Assembly (NCBI GenBank): GCA_043809645.1
Contig: JBDROX010000001.1
Location: 1 to 5,741, forward strand
From: JBDROX01 sp043809645
GTDB taxonomy: Bacteria; Patescibacteriota; Patescibacteriia; Magasanikbacterales; UBA922
DNA length: 5,741 nt
Reading direction: 5' to 3'
This document shows, piece by piece, positions 1 to 5,524 of the stretch. Position 1 is the first letter of the stretch. Each line of letters starts with the position of its first letter. The translations under genes were made by a program, and so were the position numbers. The notes under the pieces are model-generated. The model had not been told where the DNA came from. It saw only the letters and a program-made list of their open reading frames with translations, and ran no database searches.

Positions 1-630
1 AAAAATCGCAATAAACCAGACAATAAATGCGACCAGGATCAGATAGATTAGCTTTCCACCAGACCAAACAAGAAACAAGACAATCATGAGCAGTGGAATC
101 ATGTAAGGAAGAATGGACTCAATGAAATGATCAACCCAATCTATGATCTGTCCACCAGAAAATGACACATCATCCATTTCTTTGAATGAGAATCCACGTG
201 TTTGAAGGCCTCCGTACTCTACTGCGGTTACTTTATTTTTTGTAATTAAAAAACCAGTATCAACTCGATCTTCAAAGACCTGCTCTGGAGAGAGAGGCTC
301 GTCTGTAATTGTATCAATATAAACAGAAAAAATTTCACCGTCTTCATACTCCTCTAAAATAAAAGGTTGTTCAAATCCTGACAAAGAAAGTTGACCAGAT
401 GATACCTCTGCATGAAATTCAGGAATCTGTTCCCTTGCAGTATCCCAAAACATTCTTGCACCTCGTGGAATCGCCCACATCACAGCGACGGACTGAATGA
501 CTACGACGAGAATCATGAACATGAAGAAATATGTCCATGCTTTATTGGTATTCTCTCTGCGTGTTTTTAACCAAGTAATGTCGTAGAGACTCTTGTATGC
601 TGAAGAAAAAAATTCTTTGAGAAAATTCAT
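1..630 (-). CDS. DUF1189-like integral membrane protein (partial, C-terminus cut by window edge)
   Basis: An open frame of 210 codons runs from an ATG at 630-628 to the first base of the window with no stop, so the C-terminus is missing. The protein begins MNFLKEFFSSAYKSLYDI, followed by a basic stretch. A membrane segment (about residues 31-50) leads to an extracytoplasmic region (about 55-168) containing an SVYIDT motif near 102-107. Two more hydrophobic segments follow at about 171-190 and 193-210. This layout, with a short cytoplasmic 'F..F..S.Y' head, one helix, an exported domain with an 'iDT' strand and then a helical bundle, resembles DUF1189 membrane proteins as I know them. Their function is unknown, and the remaining helices would lie beyond the edge. 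No Shine-Dalgarno or convincing promoter is seen. The start lies 21 nt after the rpmG terminator hairpin, so expression may rely on read-through. The open frame is sure; the family is a judgement from layout. Confidence 0.6.
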   Translation of the reverse strand, partial: MNFLKEFFSSAYKSLYDITWLKTRRENTNKAWTYFFMFMILVVVIQSVAVMWAIPRGARMFWDTAREQIPEFHAEVSSGQLSLSGFEQPFILEEYEDGEIFSVYIDTITDEPLSPEQVFEDRVDTGFLITKNKVTAVEYGGLQTRGFSFKEMDDVSFSGGQIIDWVDHFIESILPYMIPLLMIVLFLVWSGGKLIYLILVAFIVWFIAIF

Positions 631-650
631 AAAATTATCTATATATGAAA

Positions 651-672
651 AATAGCCCTTTTCAGGACTATT
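651..672 (-). terminator. Intrinsic terminator of rpmG
   Basis: Reading the minus strand, AATAGTCCT (672-664), loop GAAA and AGGGCTATT (659-651) form a 9-bp stem with one wobble pair, followed by a short TTT run (650-648). The opposite strand has no T-tract after the stem, so it acts on the minus strand, just after the L33 stop codon. The T-tract is short, so some read-through into the downstream membrane protein gene is possible. Confidence 0.7.
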
Positions 673-678
673 GTATCA

Positions 679-834
679 TTATTTGGTCTCTTTATGAAGT
701 GTGTGCTTTTTGCAGAACTTACAGAACTTGTTCAGTTCTAGACGATCTTTGATGATCTTTTTATTCTTCTTTGAGAAATAATTGATCTGCTTGCACTCAG
801 TACACTCCATTTTGATCATGTTATCTTGGGACAT
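679..834 (-). CDS. rpmG: 50S ribosomal protein L33
   Basis: This is a 51-residue structural protein of the large ribosomal subunit. The body, MECTECKQINY...RLELNKFCKFCKKHTLHKETK, is unmistakable L33, including the conserved HTLHKETK tail. Cysteines 11, 14, 38 and 41 form two CxxC pairs, making this the zinc-ribbon (C+) form. The open frame extends upstream to an ATG at 912, but that start lies upstream of a near-consensus promoter (866-894). Transcription should begin near 859, so the first usable ATG is at 834, giving the normal L33 length; ATGs at 819 and 810 are shorter alternatives. There is no Shine-Dalgarno sequence. The gene is monocistronic by appearance, with its own promoter and terminator, divergent from the lipoprotein gene and followed by the DUF1189-like gene. 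Confidence 0.96.
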   Translation of the reverse strand: MSQDNMIKMECTECKQINYFSKKNKKIIKDRLELNKFCKFCKKHTLHKETK

Positions 835-865
835 ATCGCTTTGTTTAGGCTTTTTTAGCCTCGAT

Positions 866-894
866 ACTATAGCAAAGATATTCACAGCTGTCAA
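866..894 (-). promoter_or_regulatory. Sigma-70 type promoter of rpmG
   Basis: On the minus strand a perfect TTGACA (894-889) is separated by exactly 17 nt from TATAGT (871-866). The predicted transcript start is around 859-861, about 25 nt before the L33 start at 834. The first transcribed bases could form a small AGGCT/AGCCT hairpin (861-847). Confidence 0.85.
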
Positions 895-903
895 GTGGTC
901 TAT

Positions 904-932
904 TTGACACACCTCCGTAGCTGGCTTATTAT
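904..932 (+). promoter_or_regulatory. Sigma-70 type promoter of the lipoprotein gene
   Basis: On the plus strand a perfect TTGACA (904-909) is followed after 17 nt by TATTAT (927-932). The transcript would start near 939, leaving an A-rich leader of about 36 nt before the ATG at 975. The -35 box is the inverted partner of the rpmG -35 box, 9 bp away. Confidence 0.8.
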
Positions 933-974
933 AGACATAGTGAAAAAATATTAATAAAATAACGTAAAAATTGT

Positions 975-1502
975 ATGCGTTTTTCCTACAGTGTGCTTGT
1001 GCTCACCCTTGGTTTTTTACTCATCGGCGGTGGTTGTGCTTCTACAGAAGATACAGCGCCTGCTGCAGACGACTCTGGAGACTCAACAACTACAGAAGTA
1101 ACGGTCGAAGAAACCGGTCCAGTTGGATTCTCCAAAACCGGGAACAATATCCTGAGCTCAATGTATTCAAAACTGAATGAAGAAGGATACAAGAAGTTTA
1201 GCTTTGAAAATATCGAAGGAACATGTGCAGACATGGGTCTCAAGCCATTCTCACACGGTCTAGATGCAGACCTTGGCTACTTCATTGTGAGAGGAAATGA
1301 CGATAGTTACATGAATAAGATGGTTGCAACAGATGCTGCTGGCTATGTCAGTTTCTCTGATTATCCACTCGAAGGCCACGAAAAAAATAGATGTAAATTC
1401 AAGACAAAAACTGGAGAAGATGAGGCAACAGCTGTATGTACTGACCCAGAAACAAAAGAAGAGCTCTGTACTGCCACCTTGAAAGTCTTTGCAAGTAAAT
1501 AA
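975..1502 (+). CDS. Small predicted lipoprotein of unknown function
   Basis: A 175-residue exported protein. Residues 1-20 are a signal sequence (MRF, then a hydrophobic stretch to about residue 17) ending in LIGGGC, with Cys21 as the probable lipidated residue. The -3 position is Gly rather than the preferred Leu, so the lipobox is imperfect. Residues 22-50 are an acidic, Thr/Ser-rich linker typical after a lipid anchor. The mature part (about 55-175) is a compact, charged domain with four cysteines at 84, 140, 155 and 165, an even number that would allow two disulfides. I do not recognise the family. The gene has its own promoter (904-932) and a strong terminator directly after the stop, so it is monocistronic. 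The start at 975 places the signal peptide correctly; no Shine-Dalgarno is visible. Its likely location is the outer face of the cytoplasmic membrane. Confidence 0.85.
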   Translation: MRFSYSVLVLTLGFLLIGGGCASTEDTAPAADDSGDSTTTEVTVEETGPVGFSKTGNNILSSMYSKLNEEGYKKFSFENIEGTCADMGLKPFSHGLDADLGYFIVRGNDDSYMNKMVATDAAGYVSFSDYPLEGHEKNRCKFKTKTGEDEATAVCTDPETKEELCTATLKVFASK

Positions 1503-1515
1503 GAGCCTAGTAAAT

Positions 1516-1543
1516 AAAAAAGACCGTGAATACGGTCTTTTTT
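1516..1543. terminator. Bidirectional intrinsic terminator after the lipoprotein gene
   Basis: A perfect 12-bp inverted repeat, AAAAAAGACCGT (1516-1527) and its complement (1532-1543), encloses a 4-nt loop. The T-tract on both strands makes it usable in either direction. It ends the lipoprotein transcript and insulates it from the tRNA promoter that starts 4 bp further on. Confidence 0.92.
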
Positions 1544-1546
1544 GTA

Positions 1547-1575
1547 TTGACAAATATTCCAAAGTCATCTATACT
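1547..1575 (+). promoter_or_regulatory. Sigma-70 type promoter of the tRNA-Val/tRNA-Thr operon
   Basis: Perfect TTGACA (1547-1552), a 17-nt spacer and TATACT (1570-1575) give a near-consensus promoter, as expected for stable RNA genes. The predicted start near 1582 leaves only about 8 nt of 5' leader before tRNA-Val. Confidence 0.88.
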
Positions 1576-1589
1576 TCACATCGCAATAT

Positions 1590-1663
1590 GCGCGCCTAGC
1601 TCAGTTGGTTAGAGCATCTCGTTTACACCGAGAGGGTCAGGGGTTCGAATCCCTTGGCGCGCA
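1590..1663 (+). tRNA. tRNA-Val (anticodon TAC)
   Basis: The full cloverleaf can be drawn: acceptor GCGCGCC/GGCGCGC, D-arm GCTC/GAGC with AGTTGGTTA loop, anticodon stem TCTCG/CGAGA with loop TTTACAC (anticodon TAC, reads GTA and probably other GTN codons), 5-nt variable loop, T-arm with TTCGAAT and discriminator A. CCA is not encoded and must be added by the CCA-adding enzyme. It is first in a two-tRNA transcript, 5 nt from the next tRNA. Confidence 0.97.
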
Positions 1664-1668
1664 CACAT

Positions 1669-1741
1669 GCCATCATAGCTCAGTTGGTAGAGCGCATCCA
1701 TGGTAAGGATGAGGTCTCCGGTTCAATCCCGGATGATGGCT
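1669..1741 (+). tRNA. tRNA-Thr (anticodon GGT)
   Basis: The cloverleaf is acceptor GCCATCA/TGATGGC, D-arm GCTC/GAGC, anticodon stem CATCC/GGATG with loop ATGGTAA (anticodon GGT, reads ACC/ACT), T-arm TCCGG/CCGGA with TTCAATC loop, and discriminator T. CCA is not encoded. It is co-transcribed with tRNA-Val and complements the tRNA-Thr(TGT) at the right end of the window. Confidence 0.97.
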
Positions 1742-1748
1742 CTCCAAC

Positions 1749-1776
1749 AAAAAACACTCTATCTGAGTGTTTTTTT
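1749..1776. terminator. Bidirectional terminator between the tRNA operon and the MscS gene
   Basis: AAAAAACACTC (1749-1759) pairs with GAGTGTTTTTT (1765-1775) around a 5-nt loop, with T-tracts on both strands. It serves the plus-strand tRNA operon and the convergent minus-strand MscS gene, whose stop is 16 bp away. Confidence 0.9.
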
Positions 1777-1791
1777 AATATCAGACTCTTC

Positions 1792-2841
1792 CTATGACAC
1801 AATCTGCTGCGTTGGATAAGGGAACGTTATTCCCTCTTTTTCAAAACGCTTCTTGATCCCTAGATTAATCTCATGTTTTCTGTCCAAAAATACTTTAAAC
1901 TCTGGGGTGTCCACCAAATATGCAACATCAAAATCTAGAGAAAATTCATTAAAAGCAAGAAAATGGCACCTATCAAATTGGACACCTTCAATTTTTGTAA
2001 TAATTTCCTCTACAATTGCAGGGATCTTTTTCATTTTCTCATTCGATGTGTCATATGCCACTTGGAGTGTAAAAAGCTCTTTTCTTTTCTTCATGCGCTT
2101 CAAATTCTGAACACGCACACTCGTGAGTTCTTTGTTCGACACAATGAGTTCTTCACCACGTGGCGTCTTCAGCCGAGTTGTTTTGAGACCAATCCTCTGG
2201 ACTGTTCCTGTGTCAGAACCAATGACAATGGTATCACCAATCTCAAACGGTCTATCTATATAGATAGAAAAAGAAGAAAAAAGATCTCCAAGAATATTTT
2301 GCGCTGCAAGGGCAATAGCAATACCACCAATTCCAAGACTAGCCACAAGAGAAGTGACATCAACACCAAGATTTCCAAGAACGAGAATAAACCCAATACT
2401 CCATAGCACAATACTTGCCATGAGTTTTCCAGCAGAAATCAGAGAATCACTTGAATTACCACCATTTTCCTTACTTTTCTTCACATACTTTTCTAAACCA
2501 AATACCACAAGCTTCTGACAGGCTCTCACAGCCTCGAATACGAGAGCAAAAACGAAGAAAAGTTTAAAGACACTTGCAACAATACCTGTAAGAACCAAAA
2601 AGTTAGTCATCACATACAAAGAAACAATCAGATAGAATGGCGGTGTAAGGTGCTGAAAAATATCTATAAGGACGTCGTCTACATCGGTTTTTGTCTTCTT
2701 TGCTAATTTTCGTAATTTCGCCAAAATAATAACCTGAAATATCTTGAGAATAACAAGTGAAAAAATGAAAACTCCGAGAGCCAAGGTATAGTCCCATGCT
2801 GTATTTCCCCAAAGATTGTATTGTTGTAACATCACTATCAT
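1792..2841 (-). CDS. MscS-family mechanosensitive ion channel
   Basis: A 349-residue membrane channel that opens under membrane tension to release solutes on hypo-osmotic shock. Predicted membrane segments lie near residues 17-40, 67-86, 88-108, 138-158 and 163-182. The last is the MscS pore helix, with the diagnostic Gly/Ala-rich run LVASLGIGGIAIALAAQN (165-182) and the kinked amphipathic half NILGDLFSSFSIYIDRPFEIGD after it. The cytoplasmic beta domain follows (about 196-255, including TGTVQRIGLKTTRLKTPRGEELIVSN). An alpha/beta cage domain runs to the C-terminal FPYPTQ motif (340-345). Length and architecture are those of a complete family member with two extra N-terminal helices relative to minimal E. 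coli MscS. The start at 2841 is chosen as the first ATG after the promoter; an ATG three codons later is equally possible. No Shine-Dalgarno is visible. It has its own promoter, and its 3' end converges on the tRNA operon. Confidence 0.96.
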   Translation of the reverse strand: MIVMLQQYNLWGNTAWDYTLALGVFIFSLVILKIFQVIILAKLRKLAKKTKTDVDDVLIDIFQHLTPPFYLIVSLYVMTNFLVLTGIVASVFKLFFVFALVFEAVRACQKLVVFGLEKYVKKSKENGGNSSDSLISAGKLMASIVLWSIGFILVLGNLGVDVTSLVASLGIGGIAIALAAQNILGDLFSSFSIYIDRPFEIGDTIVIGSDTGTVQRIGLKTTRLKTPRGEELIVSNKELTSVRVQNLKRMKKRKELFTLQVAYDTSNEKMKKIPAIVEEIITKIEGVQFDRCHFLAFNEFSLDFDVAYLVDTPEFKVFLDRKHEINLGIKKRFEKEGITFPYPTQQIVS

Positions 2842-2868
2842 ATAGTTATTTTGAAAAATTATGTCATT

Positions 2869-2896
2869 AGTATACGTGAAACCATTTTTTTTTCAA
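2869..2896 (-). promoter_or_regulatory. Probable promoter of the MscS gene
   Basis: On the minus strand TTGAAA (2896-2891) lies 16 nt from TATACT (2874-2869). The transcript start would be near 2862, about 20 nt before the MscS start codon. The -35 box begins one base beyond the T-tract of the upstream terminator. Confidence 0.65.
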
Positions 2897-2897
2897 G

Positions 2898-2924
2898 AAA
2901 AAAAGGGCTCCTCGAGCCCTTTTT
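2898..2924 (-). terminator. Intrinsic terminator of the 720-residue surface protein gene
   Basis: Minus strand AAAAAGGGCTC (2924-2914), loop GAG and GAGCCC plus TTTTTTT (2910-2898) make an 11-bp stem with a seven-T tail, 12 bp after the stop codon. The plus strand also has a shorter T run, but no plus-strand gene ends here. Confidence 0.9.
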
Positions 2925-2936
2925 ACCTAATGAGTT

Positions 2937-5099
2937 TTAATACGCTGTCCCATAAATAGTCGTGGTTCCCGTACAGGTGCCAGCAAGCGCATCTCCTCCT
3001 GTTGGCGTTGGGATGTGGAGTGTCCAGTAGAGGGATGACGTAGAGAGCGTGGCTATGGTGGTTTGCTTTGCAAGGTTGAAGTCTACAGTAGAACTACTTC
3101 CAGAGGTCAGAGAAGCTCCGTACGCGCCTGGAGTTGCGCTGTAGCGTTGCTCTGAGACATCAATAGTACCTGTGGTACAGGTCATGTCAGTGCCTCGCAT
3201 ATCGAGATCTGTAGTGTTGTCATTTCCAGTATTCGTTATTTCAAGTGTTTTTTCTGTGGATGTCGCAGCAATATCTACTGCGCCATAGTTAATGGTGGTA
3301 CCAATATCAACAGCAGTGAGGAGATTCACTTCAAAGGTGGCATATACAGTATCTGTGAGAAGTGCATTGTCCTCTCCAGTCACTTTGGCAACCCAATAGT
3401 GAGATTCGCCTACACCTTTTGGCGATTCTGTTGTGGTATTGTCTGCAAAGTAGTACATGTCGAAGCTGCAGCTGAATGTTCCATTCAGATCGCCAGAAGA
3501 AGGGTCGCATGACGCGAACTCACAATCTCCACTAGCCACAGTAGATGCTCCGTAGGAGCTGGTTGGGTATGTCGTACTACCCTCTGAGAGACCGGCTATC
3601 TGGTCATCTCTGGCTATGAACCCAACGAGAGGTGTAAATGAACCAGTAAGATCGTCACAGCCGTTGTAATCTGCATACCACCCATGGGCGTATATTGTTG
3701 TGGTTGTTCCTTCAATGAGATCAACAGAAGAAGTAGTTGCAGCATTCGTAATGTCACTGGTGGTAGATGTGTACCCAAGCTCTAGGTCACGGAGGTCTGG
3801 GGCAGAGTTTTCTAGCTGGACGGTGGTGGAGACGTTGCCCTCACCACCTGAGGTGCCAGAATCACCAGAAGAGAGGGCAAGTGTACTCTGAGCATACATG
3901 GCCTCTTGATTTGTCTCATCCTTATACCCAAGACCCACTTGATCTCCAAAATAATCAATCGAAGTATGAGATCCAATATTTCCTGTACTTACCACTATCT
4001 CATTACTCCATGTTGAAGTAGATTTATAAGCAAAATAAAGATCATCAGGAATAGCGTCATACCAAGATACAAGTGGTATTGTGTTACTATATTTTATATC
4101 TGGAAATGACATATTTGATGATGTACCACCTATAGATTCACATGTCCATTGACTATTTTGGTCTCCATTACAACCCGTACCACCACTCCCAACCTTGAGT
4201 GCGTATTGTGGATCAGCCGTCCCAACCTCGGGATACACCACACCAATCTGATCATTTGAATTTATTGCCAAAGCAAGAATATGATCTGTAGTAATCGTGT
4301 CATCGATATCATAACAGTTCCATTCTAGATCCGTACAATTTCCAGAACCACCACCATCCCTAATAGCATATTTTACTTTAAAACCAGAGGCATCGGTATA
4401 GGCAATAACTGGCGTTCCATTACTCAAAAAATCAAGATCGGTCGAAAGACTATCAGGGGCCGCATCACTATCAACATATTCGTATGTCCAGCTTGTCGAA
4501 TTTGTACACCCACTTGAACAATACGCATACATTAATTCGTCTAGTCCTCCTGTGATATCCTGAAAGGCAAGACCAAATGTGGACCCGTACTTCTCAAAGC
4601 CAAAGTCAGATACATTAATTGTTGATGTTAAATTATAACAACTCCAGTTTGAATCTGTACAACCATAGTCACCTAAACCATTTCCATCCCGTACAGCAAA
4701 AACTATACCAAGACTAAGATTAGTTCCAGGAAACATTGCCACAGGTGTTGTTCCGTCTAATACAATTCCTGATTGTCTCTGGAAACACCCAGTCGAATAG
4801 GTGCCTGTTTTTAATACTTCCGCTGTTCCCGCCACTCCATTTTCTACAGTCTGATACACAGGGTGACTTCTGTAGTCTTGACAAAAATACATATGAGCCT
4901 TTGTGTCTGATTCCATAACAATAGTCATATTCGACCCTGTATTGTAATCAATTGAAAATGATGGAGGCCAATAAGTATCGAGGAGCAGTGTATGTGTCCA
5001 CGTGAGAGCGAACACAAAACGAACAACCACAAGAGCGAGTAAAATACTAAAACAAGATATCGCACCAAACAATGCAATATTCTTTTTTTCTTTAATCAT
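2937..5099 (-). CDS. Large secreted/surface protein with propeller-like repeats and Thr/Ser-rich C-terminal domains
   Basis: A 720-residue protein. Residues 8-32 are a hydrophobic signal or anchor segment with a possible signal-peptidase site after VFA (29-31). From about 110 to 405 there is a repeat region: 'hYA' or 'FAV' strands recur near residues 133, 191, 244, 299, 356 and 402, roughly every 46-58 residues, next to phrases such as PVIAYTDASG and GVVYPEVG. This resembles secreted repeats of the form 'G.P.IAYYD...LKYA...W', which I would expect to fold as a beta-propeller. Three repeats carry a C-x(6)-W-x-C-like insertion (C147-C154, C255-C262, C310-C320). A Gly/Ser linker (about 408-424) precedes a C-terminal half with a GWYADYNGCDD segment (473-483), several cysteines and immunoglobulin-like strands (LEITNTGN, 619-625). 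It ends without an LPXTG or other sorting motif I recognise. A binding or adhesion role is inferred, not shown. The gene has its own terminator; no clear promoter or Shine-Dalgarno is seen. Confidence 0.9.
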   Translation of the reverse strand: MIKEKKNIALFGAISCFSILLALVVVRFVFALTWTHTLLLDTYWPPSFSIDYNTGSNMTIVMESDTKAHMYFCQDYRSHPVYQTVENGVAGTAEVLKTGTYSTGCFQRQSGIVLDGTTPVAMFPGTNLSLGIVFAVRDGNGLGDYGCTDSNWSCYNLTSTINVSDFGFEKYGSTFGLAFQDITGGLDELMYAYCSSGCTNSTSWTYEYVDSDAAPDSLSTDLDFLSNGTPVIAYTDASGFKVKYAIRDGGGSGNCTDLEWNCYDIDDTITTDHILALAINSNDQIGVVYPEVGTADPQYALKVGSGGTGCNGDQNSQWTCESIGGTSSNMSFPDIKYSNTIPLVSWYDAIPDDLYFAYKSTSTWSNEIVVSTGNIGSHTSIDYFGDQVGLGYKDETNQEAMYAQSTLALSSGDSGTSGGEGNVSTTVQLENSAPDLRDLELGYTSTTSDITNAATTSSVDLIEGTTTTIYAHGWYADYNGCDDLTGSFTPLVGFIARDDQIAGLSEGSTTYPTSSYGASTVASGDCEFASCDPSSGDLNGTFSCSFDMYYFADNTTTESPKGVGESHYWVAKVTGEDNALLTDTVYATFEVNLLTAVDIGTTINYGAVDIAATSTEKTLEITNTGNDNTTDLDMRGTDMTCTTGTIDVSEQRYSATPGAYGASLTSGSSSTVDFNLAKQTTIATLSTSSLYWTLHIPTPTGGDALAGTCTGTTTIYGTAY

Positions 5100-5142
5100 A
5101 TATATAATTTATATTGGCTATAATATATCATTATTTATTCTC

Positions 5143-5174
5143 AAAAAAAAGAACAACGTGTATAACGTTATTCT
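5143..5174 (-). terminator. Intrinsic terminator after tRNA-Tyr
   Basis: On the minus strand AGAATAACG (5174-5166) pairs with CGTTGTTCT (5158-5150), nine pairs with one wobble, around a 7-nt loop, followed by seven T (5149-5143). It lies 6 bp beyond the tRNA-Tyr 3' end and separates the tRNA region from the surface protein gene. Confidence 0.85.
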
Positions 5175-5180
5175 CTGGTG

Positions 5181-5263
5181 TGGGCCGGGAAGGATTCGAA
5201 CCTTCGAAGGCGAATGCCAGCAGATTTACAGTCTGCCCCAGTTGACCGCTTTGGTACCGACCC
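5181..5263 (-). tRNA. tRNA-Tyr (anticodon GTA), intact copy
   Basis: An 83-nt class II tRNA: acceptor GGGTCGG/CCGGCCC (one wobble), D-arm CCA/TGG, anticodon stem GCAGA/TCTGC with loop CTGTAAA (anticodon GTA), a long variable arm with a GGC/GCC stem, T-arm GAAGG/CCTTC with TTCGAAT, and discriminator A. CCA is not encoded directly (the next bases are CACCA). It begins only 4 nt after the stop codon of the GIY-YIG gene. Its first 35 nt, through wobble base G34, are repeated exactly at 5560-5594. The cloverleaf is complete and should be functional. Confidence 0.97.
5229..5263 (-). repeat. 35-bp direct repeat, copy A (5' half of intact tRNA-Tyr)
   Basis: Exact copy of 5560-5594 in the same orientation. 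It spans tRNA-Tyr from its first nucleotide through G34 of the anticodon. Identity stops on both sides: the base before and the base after differ between the copies. Confidence 0.97.
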
Positions 5264-5267
5264 GTTA

Positions 5268-5510
5268 CTATTTTCTTATTAATTGTTTGAATGCATTTCC
5301 TCCCTTGTATCTCTTTATCTGCATTTCTCTCTTATATGCATCGGATCTTGTTTCAATTTCTTCTGTATGGATTACTCTCCACGGTAGATATGCTTTTGTT
5401 GATTTCACTTTTCCAGAATTATGTCTACTCAACCGAACACTCAAATCTTGACAATGACCTATATAATACCTCTTTGTCTTCTGACTCTCCAATATATACA
5501 CGGTATACAT
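5268..5510 (-). CDS. GIY-YIG nuclease family protein (short, free-standing)
   Basis: An 80-residue protein made almost entirely of a GIY-YIG nuclease domain. The GIY-equivalent motif is VYIL (4-7) and the YIG motif is YYIG (15-18). Conserved Arg26 lies in VRLSRHN, and the metal-binding Glu is probably E62 in AYKREMQIKRYKGG. The family cleaves DNA as homing endonucleases, restriction enzymes or repair nucleases. Short single-domain members like this (UvrC N-terminal / UPF0213 type) mostly lack a proven function. All expected catalytic residues appear present, so it is probably active. It lies between the half-copy and the intact copy of tRNA-Tyr, with its TAG stop 4 nt before the tRNA. It is probably transcribed with the flanking tRNAs, since no separate convincing promoter or Shine-Dalgarno is seen. 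A homing role is suggested by context only. Confidence 0.93.
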   Translation of the reverse strand: MYTVYILESQKTKRYYIGHCQDLSVRLSRHNSGKVKSTKAYLPWRVIHTEEIETRSDAYKREMQIKRYKGGNAFKQLIRK

Positions 5511-5524
5511 AGTACAACAGATTT

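Noticed and set aside
835..912. N-terminal extension of the L33 frame by 26 residues (ATG at 912)
   Set aside because: It begins upstream of the rpmG promoter, so it would not be on the transcript, and L33 proteins do not have such an extension.
971..1243. Alternative open frames overlapping the lipoprotein gene on both strands
   Set aside because: They are shadows: they lack promoters and recognisable sequence, while the chosen frame has a signal peptide and fits the promoter and terminator.
1260..1568. Minus-strand open frame of 102 codons opposite the lipoprotein gene and terminator
   Set aside because: It would start inside the tRNA promoter and run through a perfect bidirectional terminator; the product looks like antisense translation.
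1963..2406. Plus-strand open frame of 147 codons opposite the MscS gene
   Set aside because: It is antisense to a clear MscS coding region, with no homology I recognise and no promoter.
3700..4021. Plus-strand open frames opposite the surface protein gene
   Set aside because: They arise from the Thr/Ser-rich codon pattern on the other strand; no start signals or recognisable protein.
5100..5140. TATAAT/TATTAT-like hexamers upstream of the surface protein gene
   Set aside because: The stretch is very A+T-rich and no -35 box lies at a suitable distance, so I could not place a promoter with confidence.
5002..5451. Plus-strand open frame of 149 codons across the tRNA-Tyr region
   Set aside because: It reads antisense through an intact tRNA, its terminator and part of the GIY-YIG gene, so it is not a plausible gene.
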